Shown here one piece after another: positions 1 through 8,774 of a stretch of 64,000 bases of DNA; positions within the stretch are counted from its first letter, which is position 1, and the number at the start of each line of letters is the position of its first letter. Origin of the DNA: Leptospira jelokensis (GTDB lineage Bacteria > Spirochaetota > Leptospiria > Leptospirales > Leptospiraceae); NCBI RefSeq assembly GCF_004769635.1, contig NZ_RQGH01000026.1:248001-312000 (forward strand), written 5' to 3'. The position numbers and the translations under genes were made by a program. Under the pieces are notes generated by a model. That model was not told where the DNA came from, ran no database searches, and was given only the letters and a program-made list of their open reading frames with translations.

Positions 1-1
1 C

Positions 2-76
2 GTTTTTGTGTATCACAATGGAGCAGAATCGTATTATGCAGTACGAGGATTTCGAACTTCAGTTACGATTGAGTAA
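2..76 (+). CDS. 3' end of an unidentified gene (partial, runs off left edge)
   Basis: The first 75 bases are an open frame ending in TAA at 74-76. The 24 residues read like a genuine protein C-terminus, with HNGAESYYAVRGFRTSV near the end. They overlap the 3' end of the convergent histidine kinase by 14 bp, a layout seen at other convergent pairs in this window. The GFR-containing tail loosely recalls formylglycine-generating-enzyme-like (FGE-sulfatase) domains, but too little is present to assign a family. Confidence 0.45.
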   Translation, partial: VFVYHNGAESYYAVRGFRTSVTIE

Positions 77-2801
77 GGTTACCTTTTGAAAAAATTTTAT
101 AAATAGAATTTAGTAATTCCGAAAGTATGATTGGTTTTTTTACACAATCATCCATTCCATTTGCTAAATATTCTTGGATTTGAGAATCCATATTGTTTGC
201 AGTGAGTGCAATGATGGGGATGTTTTGGTAATCGTCTTTCCTTTGGCGGATCCTTTTGGTTGTTTCTAAACCATCCAATTCAGGCATCTGGATGTCCATT
301 AAAATCAAATCATACTTAACACTTTCATTGGAAAGCGAACGATCTAAAAGTTGGATTGTCTCCTTACCATTGGAAGCAATCGTAACATTTACTTTTTCTT
401 TTTCGAGAACCTTTCGAACAAACTTTTGATTGAGAAGGTTATCTTCAGCAACTAACACATTTATATTTTTCAAATTAAAAGTTTCAAGAGATTCAATGCG
501 ATTTGCGATTTGTTCTGGAATTTCGACCTGGTGAAAAGGAATGGTAAATTTAAAAGTGGATCCAATATTTAAGATACTTTCCACTTTAATATCACCTCCC
601 ATCAAGTTGACGAGTTGTTTGGAAATATACAATCCCAGGCCAGCACCTTCAAATCGTTTGGTGCGAGCATCCTCAAGTTGGACAAACCGATCAAATAATC
701 GTTTGATATTTTCTTCTGAAATTCCAATCCCTGTGTCATGAACACAAAACTCGATAAAATTTCGGGAAGGGTCTAATTTGACTGCCAAAGTGATGATTCC
801 ACTAGGTGTAAACTTTAATGAGTTACTGATCAAATTATTTAATACTTGCCGCAATCGATTCTCATCTACCAGTATGTGTAAGTTTTTATCTTCGATGGTA
901 AAATCTAAATTGAGTTTGAGGTTTTTGTCGATTACATCTGATTGAAACAATAACTGGATATCACGGCATAGTTTATAAACATTTGTCTCAGTGGGTACAA
1001 TTTCCAATTTATGATTTTCCAACTTCGAAACATCTAAAATATCATTGATGATCGTAAGTAGAGATAGTACAGATTTTTTCGCATTGTCTAAGTAATCTTT
1101 TTGTTCACTGTCGACATTTGTTTCTTCGAGTAATGTCAACATACCCAGGACTCCATTCATCGGGGTTCGGATTTCATGGCTCATATTTGCTAAAAATTCT
1201 GATTTAACTCGGTTTGCTTTTTCCAATTCAAAGGTTCTTTTTTCTACTATGTCTTGAATGCTTTTTTCTTTTCCAAGAATGATGAGCATTAAGATTCCAA
1301 GTAAACCAGTCAAAAAAGAAGAGATAATTAATATAAAACGAGATGCATTGGTTAAATTTTTTTCAAAATATTCTTTGGTAGCTACAATTTTGAATGTTAT
1401 GATGTGGCTTCCAATTTGAGTTTTGTGAATATGCGAAAATTCAGAAAACAGTTTTTCATGCGAAGTATTACAATTGCGAATATATACATCTTTCGATTCT
1501 GTATTCTCACCATCCATGATTTGTACACATAAATTGTTTTGATCATTCCCAATTAAAGACTTATTGATAATAGAAGTTATTTTGATGACTGCTGTTGCGA
1601 ACCCAAACTCTCCATCAATCCTTTTAATCGGATAAAAAACCAAAAAACCAACATTATCAGAACTATCTTGCACTAAATTGACTTTGCCAGTAATTTCTAA
1701 ATCTTTGGTCTGCATTGAATTGACAAGAGCAAGTTTGCGAACTGGATTGGAAAATACATCATAACCTACTACAGACTCGTTGCCAATCAAAGGGTAAATA
1801 TAACGAATGAATACATATTGAGATTCAATTGGCGATTTTTTAGAAAGGTTTTCTTCTCTTGTGTTGATCCCGATTGAACTTGGATAATCAGTTTTTAATT
1901 GGGATTCGTAGTAACTTCGTTTCGAATGAGGAATGGAAACATTCCATGATAAAGCGGAAACACTTTCGGTTTCTTCCAAAATGGATTTGGCATAGGAATC
2001 AAAATCTTTTTTTGTTAAATTCCTTTGTAAGGAAAGAAACGAGCCTAATGATTTTACAACTCTCAAATTTTCGAAGATTCGATTTTCAATTTCCGATGCG
2101 ATGATTTGTCCGTCAGATTTGATTCGATAACGAATGAATTCTTTTTCCCAATCACGAGTCACAAAAAAAATAGTGAGAGTCAGAAGAAATGTTCCCATGG
2201 TAGCGGAAGTGAAAAGTAAAAGCCGCATACCTGTTTCTTCTTTCAAAAACCATTTATAAGTTAAAATCACAATTGGAGTAAAGATGATAATCCCAATGGA
2301 ATCACCTAACCACCATGTAAACCAAGTTTGGAATAAAAAATCCTGGTAAATGATTCCAAAAAGATAAAGTGACAAACTTCCAATCATGGATGAAAATATT
2401 GCGGAAGTAGGACCTGCCAAAAGAAAAAAGGACAATAAATCTCTAACTGAAAAAATATTTAATTTTGAATCAGAAAATCTTTTTAGTATGTACCCACCAA
2501 ACAGTGCAGAAAAGGAATTTCCGAATGAGATCAGAAGATTTTGTGGATTATGAGTAAATGTTTTAAACCAACCGAACTCCGGATCAGAAAAGGATGTATT
2601 TGTTAGGTAAGCTGCTAAAAATAAAGCGAACCAAATTCTGTTTCCAAAGATTAAAATAAAACCGAGGGCAAACCCAGCCGGAGGCCATACAGGAGTACTG
2701 TATCCATCGATCGAAGAAAGATACAAACTGAATTTTCCAGAGGTGAAATATACTACAAAAACTAATAGAAAGACACCTATATTCCGAAAAAAATAATTCA
2801 T
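63..2801 (-). CDS. Hybrid sensor histidine kinase, MASE1-CHASE-HisKA-HATPase-REC
   Basis: This is a membrane-bound hybrid sensor kinase of about 912 residues. The N-terminal ~220 residues form a multi-helix MASE1 sensor with a WPPAGFALGF motif. A periplasmic CHASE-type domain follows (about 230-490, with a VGYDVFSNP motif) and then another membrane helix. The cytoplasmic part has a HisKA H-box (NMSHEIRTPMNG, His near 542), an HATPase domain (DTGIGIS, GAGLGLYISKQL) and a receiver with phospho-acceptor Asp near 836 (ILMDIQMPELDG). I chose ATG at 2801 because GAGGAAAAG precedes it; an ATG seven codons upstream (2822) lacks such a site. The gene is monocistronic, so its phosphorelay partner is probably encoded elsewhere; the Hpt protein at 30.9 kb is one candidate, by inference only. 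Confidence 0.93.
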   Translation of the reverse strand: MNYFFRNIGVFLLVFVVYFTSGKFSLYLSSIDGYSTPVWPPAGFALGFILIFGNRIWFALFLAAYLTNTSFSDPEFGWFKTFTHNPQNLLISFGNSFSALFGGYILKRFSDSKLNIFSVRDLLSFFLLAGPTSAIFSSMIGSLSLYLFGIIYQDFLFQTWFTWWLGDSIGIIIFTPIVILTYKWFLKEETGMRLLLFTSATMGTFLLTLTIFFVTRDWEKEFIRYRIKSDGQIIASEIENRIFENLRVVKSLGSFLSLQRNLTKKDFDSYAKSILEETESVSALSWNVSIPHSKRSYYESQLKTDYPSSIGINTREENLSKKSPIESQYVFIRYIYPLIGNESVVGYDVFSNPVRKLALVNSMQTKDLEITGKVNLVQDSSDNVGFLVFYPIKRIDGEFGFATAVIKITSIINKSLIGNDQNNLCVQIMDGENTESKDVYIRNCNTSHEKLFSEFSHIHKTQIGSHIITFKIVATKEYFEKNLTNASRFILIISSFLTGLLGILMLIILGKEKSIQDIVEKRTFELEKANRVKSEFLANMSHEIRTPMNGVLGMLTLLEETNVDSEQKDYLDNAKKSVLSLLTIINDILDVSKLENHKLEIVPTETNVYKLCRDIQLLFQSDVIDKNLKLNLDFTIEDKNLHILVDENRLRQVLNNLISNSLKFTPSGIITLAVKLDPSRNFIEFCVHDTGIGISEENIKRLFDRFVQLEDARTKRFEGAGLGLYISKQLVNLMGGDIKVESILNIGSTFKFTIPFHQVEIPEQIANRIESLETFNLKNINVLVAEDNLLNQKFVRKVLEKEKVNVTIASNGKETIQLLDRSLSNESVKYDLILMDIQMPELDGLETTKRIRQRKDDYQNIPIIALTANNMDSQIQEYLANGMDDCVKKPIILSELLNSIYKIFSKGNLTQS

Positions 2802-2950
2802 CTTTTCCTCTATAGAGTGCATACTCTATTAAAGACGAGTAAAAAATAAAGAATCTAAAACAAATCGGTTTCGTGAATTGAATTTTTGTTCCATTTGCCA
2901 ATTGGGGACATATTTGAAAGGCAGAGGTTTTACAATGATCTTAAATTTTT

Positions 2951-2992
2951 AGAAAAACCTCTGCAATGAATACAGAATTCACTACAGAGGTT
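2951..2992 (-). terminator. Putative terminator of creBCD, part of a three-copy repeat
   Basis: Read on the minus strand just after creD, AACCTCTG (2992-2985) can pair with CAGAGGTT (2963-2956), followed by TTTCT. A third copy (AAAACCTCTGC on the minus strand, plus 2921-2931) can pair with the same right arm instead, giving an 11-bp stem but no U-tract. Long loops (about 21 nt) make this a weak terminator. Confidence 0.4.
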
Positions 2993-2999
2993 ATATCCA

Positions 3000-4331
3000 C
3001 TACTGATTCGTTGTGGTTAGTCCAAATTGGTACCAATTGATTTTTCGTGTAAAATGCATCACCAATGCCAAAATGGCAAATAAGGTTACAGATCCGAGTA
3101 ATAATGCCTGGTCTTCTGATGCCAAAATGACATACAAAAAGGAATATAAAGTGAGATAATACAACGCCGTAATGATTCCTTTTCGTTTGTGATTGAGTAC
3201 ATGCATTGCATAATATCCAATCAGAGAAGTGACTGCCAATGAGGAAATTATGTACGCAGATAGATAACCAATGTGTTCTGAAAGTGATAAATTCAAAACA
3301 TAAAAAATAACCATCGCACAACCAATTAAAATGTATTGAATCGGATGCAATATGATTCCACCGAATACTTCCATCAGAAAGAATAAGGTAAAACTTGTGA
3401 CAAGAAACAATAGTCCGTACTTCACAGAACGTTCTAATTTTAGATAGTGATCCACTGGAATGAGTAAACTCACACCAAAAGCAGAATTATAAATTGAGTT
3501 TACGATCGAATCATCTAACGAGTGGACCACTTGAGGGTAGGATCTTGAAAAATAGGATGTTTCCCAAACGGAACGAAACCCAGTCTCATGGATTTCTCGA
3601 TCGACTGGCAAAAGATTTCCATTAAAGGATGGATCTTTCCAATTTGAATCCATCGTAACTTTTGTTTTTTTACCGATGGGAATAATGGAAAATGATTCAG
3701 AACCTTTGAGTGTAATATCCATAACAAAATTCATTGTTCCTTGGTTTTCTTCAAGTTTGATGGGAAGGCTCATACCCGTGGTAAAAAAATTAGATTTGGT
3801 TCCAGGTGAAAAATTCTTTTCCTTCCCATTCCAGTTGAGTTTCAAATCACCACCTAATCCTTTTAAGTCGGATACGGAAACCATTACCCTCGCATCTTCC
3901 CAATAAATGTAAGTTGTATCCATAGGAAAATCTGAGACCAAAATGTTTGAGAATTTTCCATTTAGATGAATTTTATTTGTGTAAAGGGGAATATGATAGA
4001 TACCACGTTTCCTTTCTTCTGTTAACATTTTTGCTTCATAATTGAGTTCTTCTGGTAAGAAATAAGCATAATCCGTGATGTAGTCCCATTTCTCTTTTGT
4101 TTGGGAAGTTCCGGATTTGGGAATTCTTATGTTATACGGAATCACAACTATGGGACCGAGTAATGTTTGGCTTTGGCTCCATTTTGCTCCCACTTCAGAA
4201 ACTGCTTCCATTCGGGACAAACTTCGTTCCTCAATGAGTGACCCAACCATGGAAAGGGGAATCAAAAATAAAATAATCATCACACCTAAAATCAAAAGGC
4301 GAATGTTTACGGAAGATATTAATTTGTTCAT
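3000..4331 (-). CDS. creD: CreD family inner-membrane protein
   Basis: The 443-residue protein matches the CreD family (cell envelope integrity/inner membrane resistance protein). It has one N-terminal membrane helix (about 10-30), a large periplasmic region with the family hallmark LLGPIVVIPY near residue 58, and a cluster of about six C-terminal helices from ~305. In enterobacteria CreD is the main output of the CreBC two-component system and affects envelope integrity and beta-lactam tolerance. Here it directly follows creB and creC on the same strand, 75 bp after creC, with a strong AGGAG site six bases before the ATG. No cre-tag is visible in that 75-bp gap, so it is probably expressed from the creB promoter. 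Confidence 0.9.
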   Translation of the reverse strand: MNKLISSVNIRLLILGVMIILFLIPLSMVGSLIEERSLSRMEAVSEVGAKWSQSQTLLGPIVVIPYNIRIPKSGTSQTKEKWDYITDYAYFLPEELNYEAKMLTEERKRGIYHIPLYTNKIHLNGKFSNILVSDFPMDTTYIYWEDARVMVSVSDLKGLGGDLKLNWNGKEKNFSPGTKSNFFTTGMSLPIKLEENQGTMNFVMDITLKGSESFSIIPIGKKTKVTMDSNWKDPSFNGNLLPVDREIHETGFRSVWETSYFSRSYPQVVHSLDDSIVNSIYNSAFGVSLLIPVDHYLKLERSVKYGLLFLVTSFTLFFLMEVFGGIILHPIQYILIGCAMVIFYVLNLSLSEHIGYLSAYIISSLAVTSLIGYYAMHVLNHKRKGIITALYYLTLYSFLYVILASEDQALLLGSVTLFAILALVMHFTRKINWYQFGLTTTNQ

Positions 4332-4406
4332 ACAAAACTCCTACCAATCTACTGTAGAAGATTTTGGTGAGAGAATTATGATCGCAATGTGAGGATTGTG
4401 TGAGGG

Positions 4407-5854
4407 TTAAAAATTTTGGAATTGAATGCTGACTTCCACCCCCTTCGGATCTAAATTACGAATCGTAAATTCGGCTTGGTGAAGGTCCAAAATTTCTTTT
4501 ACGATACTCAAACCGAGCCCCGAACTCTTTCTTTTATCACTGGGCCGAGGAAGAGAAAAAAACTTTTCTGTCACTTTTGCCAAAGCAAAGTTTGGAATCG
4601 ACTGTCCTTCATCCGAAACAATCAATTTTGTATGGGATTGGCCGATCAATTCCAATTGAATTGTGATTTGGTCTTTGGGATTTGCAAATTCAATTGCATT
4701 TCGTAAGATATTTTCAATTGCCATTTTCAGATAGGATTCATTTCCTTTGATCTGAAAAACATCATTTGGAAAATTTTTTTTAACCCGTAAATTTTTCCTC
4801 TCCAACTCAATCTCAAATCGGTGGATCACTCCCTCTAAAAATGGAACCAAATTGATTTGATCATCTAACTCAATGGATTTTTTCCCTTCTAACGAAGATA
4901 ATTCGAGTAATTGGTCAATTAAACTTTGAATACGTTTTGCTTCCGCTTCCATCGTTTTAGAAAGTCTATGAATTTCATTTGGGTGCGACTCAATTAATTC
5001 AACAGAGGCTAAGATGGATGACAATGGACTTTTGATTTCATGAGTGAGTGTCTGCACATAGGACTCTACATACTTTTTTCCTTCCAGTTCCGAAACAAGT
5101 TGGTCCACTTCTTTTCCTAAATCGTTAAGTTCTTTAATTCCCAATTTCGGGAATGGTTTTTTTTCCTGATTTCGTAAGGAGATAACATATTGTGATAATC
5201 TTATGATGGGACGAAAACTAATATAAGCAAGGATGGTAAAGACAATTGCGATTGAAGAAGCAACTAACAAGGAAATGCGCCAAAATTTATTTTTGGCCTC
5301 TTCAATAAAAGGAATCACTCCAATTTTTGGTTTGATCACTGTGAGAACACCAATGATCTCATTTTGATAATGAATAGGAGAGGCAATGAATAAAGCACCT
5401 TCCTTTTCAGAATCAAACATTTTACTTGAACGAACTCCGTATTTACCTTTGAGTGTAAGATACACATCATTGTATTTAGAATAGTCAAGTCCTTCTCGAA
5501 AATCTTCAGAGTCAAAAATTACAATTCCTTTTGAATCGGTAACATAGATCTGAATGTCAGCATTGGTTTTTAATAAAGAATAAATTTTGGCTTCAAATGA
5601 ACGTTTTCGAACATTCTGAAATGGCTTTTGGAACAAACGTTTTACAAGTGATGGTAATTGAAACCGTTCGTTTGGATTTTTTTTGATTTCTTCTTCAACG
5701 ATGGCTGATAACACATGTGTCGTATCATTCAACGATTCTTCAATCGTTTCCATGTATCTTGGTCGTATGGATTCTTCTGTTTTATCAATTAAATAATAAA
5801 AACCAATACAAAGGATAAAAAAAAACTGATAATGATTCGTAACCAAAGGTTCAT
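4407..5854 (-). CDS. creC: CreC sensor histidine kinase, with a frameshift at the N-terminus
   Basis: This is a membrane sensor kinase resembling CreC: an N-terminal membrane helix, a periplasmic domain with YNDVYLTLKGKYGVRSS as in CreC, a second helix near 190-210, H-box TLTHEIKSP and ATPase motif SGLGLSIV. The natural start is ATG at 5854, overlapping the creB stop as ATGA and giving a good membrane-helix start (MNLWLRIIISFF). That frame hits a stop after 21 codons because of a 9-T run (plus 5817-5825). The rest of the protein lies in another frame, openable only from TTG at 5846. Ten Ts would join them seamlessly. So either the gene is frameshifted or phase-variable, or the assembly has lost one base. 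Confidence 0.88.
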
Positions 5855-6528
5855 ATTGTTTCCTTTAAACCGTATCCTTGCCCTCGTCTTGTTTCGATGG
5901 GATCAAAATTCGAATCAAATTCTTTAAACCTTGCTCGAATATTCTTGATTACAGTATCAACGGCTCGATCAAAACTATCTTCGGGTTCTGTCCAAACATT
6001 GTCCATAATTTCTTCACGAGTGAAAATACGACCAGGCCATTTAAAAAACAATTCCATCGTTTTGTATTCGTAAGGTGATAAATTCAAAGTTTTTCCATTA
6101 AAATAAATCAGTTTTTTTTCTAAGGAAATTCTGATTTTTGAATTTGAATTTTGTTCGATCTCCAAAGGGTTTTGTGTCCTTCGTAAAATGGCGCGTATCC
6201 TTGCCAAAAGTTCCCTTGGGCTAAAGGGTTTGACAATATAATCGTCTGCTCCGATCTCCAGGCCTAACACTTTGTCGATTTCGGAATTTCGCGCTGTCAA
6301 AAAAATCACTGGTGTCGCAAACCTTTTCCGTATCAACTTTAAAACATCAAATCCACTTTGATCGGGAAGGCCTATGTCTAGAAGAATGAGTGAGAAATCC
6401 TCAGCTAACATTTGCAAGCCCTGAATTCCAGTTTGGGCAATGGATAACGAAAATCCTTCTGCTTCTAATGCAATTTGGATTGTTTCTTGGATCCCTGGTT
6501 CATCTTCAATGAGTAAAATTTTGATCAT
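5851..6528 (-). CDS. creB: CreB response regulator (OmpR/PhoB family)
   Basis: A 225-residue response regulator. The receiver domain has the acidic pocket at 8-9, phospho-acceptor Asp51 (LILLDIGLPD) and the conserved Lys of VKPFSP near 101. The C-terminal winged helix is of OmpR type (LSPYEYKTMELF, VDTVIKNIRARF, GYGLKE). Family, gene order and a kinase of CreC type downstream support CreB. In E. coli CreB responds to carbon and envelope signals and binds tandem TTCAC repeats. A near-match to that repeat lies 48 bp upstream of this gene, suggesting autoregulation. No Shine-Dalgarno sequence is apparent before the ATG. Confidence 0.9.
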   Translation of the reverse strand: MIKILLIEDEPGIQETIQIALEAEGFSLSIAQTGIQGLQMLAEDFSLILLDIGLPDQSGFDVLKLIRKRFATPVIFLTARNSEIDKVLGLEIGADDYIVKPFSPRELLARIRAILRRTQNPLEIEQNSNSKIRISLEKKLIYFNGKTLNLSPYEYKTMELFFKWPGRIFTREEIMDNVWTEPEDSFDRAVDTVIKNIRARFKEFDSNFDPIETRRGQGYGLKETI

Positions 6529-6551
6529 ACAGATGGAGAGTTTGATCTCAT

Positions 6552-6591
6552 AAAATAGAATCCGAACAAAATTCAGTGAATAAAAGTTGAA
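6552..6591 (-). promoter_or_regulatory. creB promoter with cre-tag-like operator
   Basis: On the minus strand TTCAA-N6-TTCAC (6591-6576) matches 9 of 10 positions of the E. coli CreB binding repeat TTCAC-N6-TTCAC. The downstream half-site forms a poor -35 (TTCACT) exactly 17 bp before a -10-like TATTTT (6557-6552). The start codon is about 24 bp further on. A regulator site replacing the -35 is the usual layout of promoters activated by this response-regulator family. Confidence 0.5.
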
Positions 6592-6790
6592 AAGAAAAGC
6601 AATCAGATAAAAACAAAAAATGTCAGGAAATTGACTGAGTCAGAAATTTGATGACAATGATCATGATTTGTCTATCACCTCCCGAAACAAAAACCTACGG
6701 ATAACCAGACGGATTAATTGAATTCTGTTCTTTTAATGAATCCAAGAATTACAAGTTGACTCTTTTCTATTCCATGGTATCACCATCGCC

Positions 6791-7219
6791 ATGAAAAAAT
6801 TTACAATCATTTGGATACTCTTCTTTTTACCCTACTTGGTTTTTGCAAACGCAGATAAAAAATCGAAGGAGATGTGTGAATGTCTCAAAAAAGCCAAGTC
6901 ATCCCAATCGGAAACAGACAAAAAAGAATGTTTGAATTTACGAGAAAAACATGTGAAAGCCTTAAAAAAAGGCTCAAAACAACATGAAGGTTATTTAAAG
7001 TCTCTTAACCAATGTGAACAAGAGTTAGCTGGTGTCCCACAAGTAGACCCAAATTTAACAACAGAAGAAAAAACGAAAGTTGTTTGTGATTGTATGAAGA
7101 ATGCAACCAAACAAAACCGTATGGGTTGCTTTAAATTACAAAGTGATTATGCCAAAACAATCTCCGACTCGGAAGAGAAAAAGGCATTTAACCTCAATTC
7201 TCAAACCTGCGGAGAATGA
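6791..7219 (+). CDS. Secreted Cys-rich protein with two internal repeats
   Basis: I do not recognise this 142-residue protein. It starts with a clear signal peptide (cleavage probably after VFANA, ~21). The mature part contains eight cysteines in two copies of one pattern: C29, C31, C47, C75 and C99, C101, C113, C140 (C-x-C, then gaps of 12-16 and 27-28). That points to an internal duplication of a four-cysteine unit, with disulfides or metal binding in the periplasm or outside. No Shine-Dalgarno is visible. A TTGACT and a weak -10-like TATCAC 16 bp later end only 7 bp before the ATG, so a leaderless transcript is possible. It is convergent with the DUF4349 gene. Confidence 0.75.
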   Translation: MKKFTIIWILFFLPYLVFANADKKSKEMCECLKKAKSSQSETDKKECLNLREKHVKALKKGSKQHEGYLKSLNQCEQELAGVPQVDPNLTTEEKTKVVCDCMKNATKQNRMGCFKLQSDYAKTISDSEEKKAFNLNSQTCGE

Positions 7220-7231
7220 ATTTTATAAAAT

Positions 7232-7259
7232 TGGATTAGATTTATTTTTGTCTAATCCA
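7232..7259. terminator. Bidirectional intrinsic terminator
   Basis: TGGATTAGA (7232-7240) and TCTAATCCA (7251-7259) form a perfect 9-bp stem with a 10-nt loop between two convergent genes. It is flanked by TTTT-rich tracts on both sides. One arm encodes the last residues of the minus-strand lipoprotein (Trp-Ile-Arg), so the terminator overlaps coding sequence. Confidence 0.7.
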
Positions 7260-8117
7260 CAAAATCAATTTTTTACTTGGAACGTATAAAAGTCCAATGA
7301 GCAGAAAAATTGGGATCAACCAAACTAGAAAGTAGGTAAACTCTAAAAATAGATTGGTGATCCCAACAAGAGCATTTCGGTATTCTGGCACTATGATTTT
7401 GTCACTTGGCGTTGGAACACTAAAACTCACATTAACAGTTGCCCATTTCACACGATCATTGATTTTCCAAATCTGAAGTTCTGATTGGTCCAATCCATCT
7501 TCGCTTGTCGAGATAGATTCCTCAATCGCTTCCCAATTTTTGGAATTACTTGTGATTTGATTATTTGCAGATAACCTTCGTTTGACTCGTATTTTTTCAC
7601 GTGTTGTTTTGATCCTTTCCCAAACCATGCCTTCCGTGTGGTCAATCGTGGTAATGTTTTCGCTCAATAATGTTCCATAGGTATCTAATTCTAACAAAGC
7701 TTCGTATAATTTTTCTGATTTAATCCGAATTTTAACATTCATATATGGGGAATCAGAATTTACGGCGGAACTAGTTTCGATAAATCCATATTTGGTGATG
7801 AAAGATAACAGATCCTTTCTTGTTTTGACCAAGTCTAAAGTCTGGTAACCCAAATCAATTTGGAATTCGAGAAGTCGGTCTTGGTTGTTTTGGATGGGTA
7901 AAAACACTGGGCCAATGGAATTCTCCTTTGATTGGAGGATTGGTTCTGCTGCTTCTTCTATTGCAGGTGCGCTTGGCATATCCTTTTTTTCATAAGAAGA
8001 AGGACTCATCTTTCGTTCCTCAGACGTGTAGAAATCGGATCCTTCAGATGAACCTTTACCACAATTCGCAAACAATAAGATGGACGTAAGAACTAATAAT
8101 AATCTAATTTTTTTCAT
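7242..8117 (-). CDS. DUF4349 lipoprotein
   Basis: About 291 residues. It has an N-terminal lipoprotein signal (LLLVLTSILLFANC, Cys near 19), a Ser/Glu-rich linker, and then a DUF4349 domain from about residue 80 that ends in a membrane helix (LVWLIPIFLLIGLLYVP) and a short basic tail. DUF4349 proteins are envelope proteins of unknown function with a helical middle region. I chose ATG 8117, seven bases after AAGG, over the GTG codon just before it. It is a single gene, convergent with the Cys-rich secreted protein and sharing its terminator. Confidence 0.8.
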   Translation of the reverse strand: MKKIRLLLVLTSILLFANCGKGSSEGSDFYTSEERKMSPSSYEKKDMPSAPAIEEAAEPILQSKENSIGPVFLPIQNNQDRLLEFQIDLGYQTLDLVKTRKDLLSFITKYGFIETSSAVNSDSPYMNVKIRIKSEKLYEALLELDTYGTLLSENITTIDHTEGMVWERIKTTREKIRVKRRLSANNQITSNSKNWEAIEESISTSEDGLDQSELQIWKINDRVKWATVNVSFSVPTPSDKIIVPEYRNALVGITNLFLEFTYFLVWLIPIFLLIGLLYVPSKKLILWIRQK

Positions 8118-8227
8118 CACAAAACCTTAAGGAAATCTTTCTAATCATTACTAACAACCGGAGGGAGTTTCTTTCTCAATAAAAAATAGAACGACAAAAG
8201 AATGTTCTTCTTTGCACAATTGATTCT

Positions 8228-8728
8228 ATGTGGGTATATTTGATTTGTTTAGTGTTTCACATTCTATCGGCTATGATTTGGGTGGGAGGAATGATTTTTT
8301 ATGTGATTGTCGTAATGCCAGTCATTCGTAATCCTAGTTTGAAAGATCAAAAACTAACCTTACTACAGTTAACTGCCTTACAATTCAGAAGTATTTCCTA
8401 TATCCTTTTTTTTCTTTTGATCACTTCAGGATTTGGAATGTTATTCACAAAAGGATATTTGTTAGATGGACAGCTCAGATTATTCTTTTCATCTAATATT
8501 GGATATATGTTTATATTGAAGATAGGATTCTTTTTAATATTATTCTTATCTTCACTTTACCACGATTTTGTTTCAGGTCCAAAAACATTTGTATACGCAG
8601 AAAGAGACACCGTTCAATATGAACGGTATCGAAAACGATCTGGTTTTTTTGGTAGGTTCAATTTATTGCTCTCATTAGGCATCACTATCTTTGGAATATT
8701 GGTCTCAAGGGGTATATCGATTTTTTAG
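8228..8728 (+). CDS. CopD-like integral membrane protein
   Basis: A 166-residue protein with four predicted helices (about 1-28, 58-78, 92-117 and 146-164). The first contains FHILSAMIWVGGMIFYV, with the His and Trp typical of the CopD/YnaI-like copper-resistance membrane domain family and related haem-linked membrane proteins. The likely role is an inner-membrane copper- or haem-associated protein, but no partner (CopC, Cu-ATPase) is adjacent, so substrate is undetermined. It is transcribed divergently from the DUF4349 gene and convergently with the hemerythrin gene. Confidence 0.65.
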   Translation: MWVYLICLVFHILSAMIWVGGMIFYVIVVMPVIRNPSLKDQKLTLLQLTALQFRSISYILFFLLITSGFGMLFTKGYLLDGQLRLFFSSNIGYMFILKIGFFLILFLSSLYHDFVSGPKTFVYAERDTVQYERYRKRSGFFGRFNLLLSLGITIFGILVSRGISIF

Positions 8729-8774
8729 AAAGTAAACTTGGGTTTTCGATCACATAGCACCCACTCTACCTGCA

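Noticed and set aside
1874..2104. Plus-strand open frame inside the hybrid kinase
   Set aside because: It is a shadow of the kinase reading frame: no ribosome site, no family, and the kinase domain motifs on the other strand are unambiguous.
6650..6685. ATGATCAT-centred inverted repeat upstream of the Cys-rich gene
   Set aside because: The core is only 8 bp and the flanks do not pair symmetrically, so it is expected by chance in AT-rich DNA.
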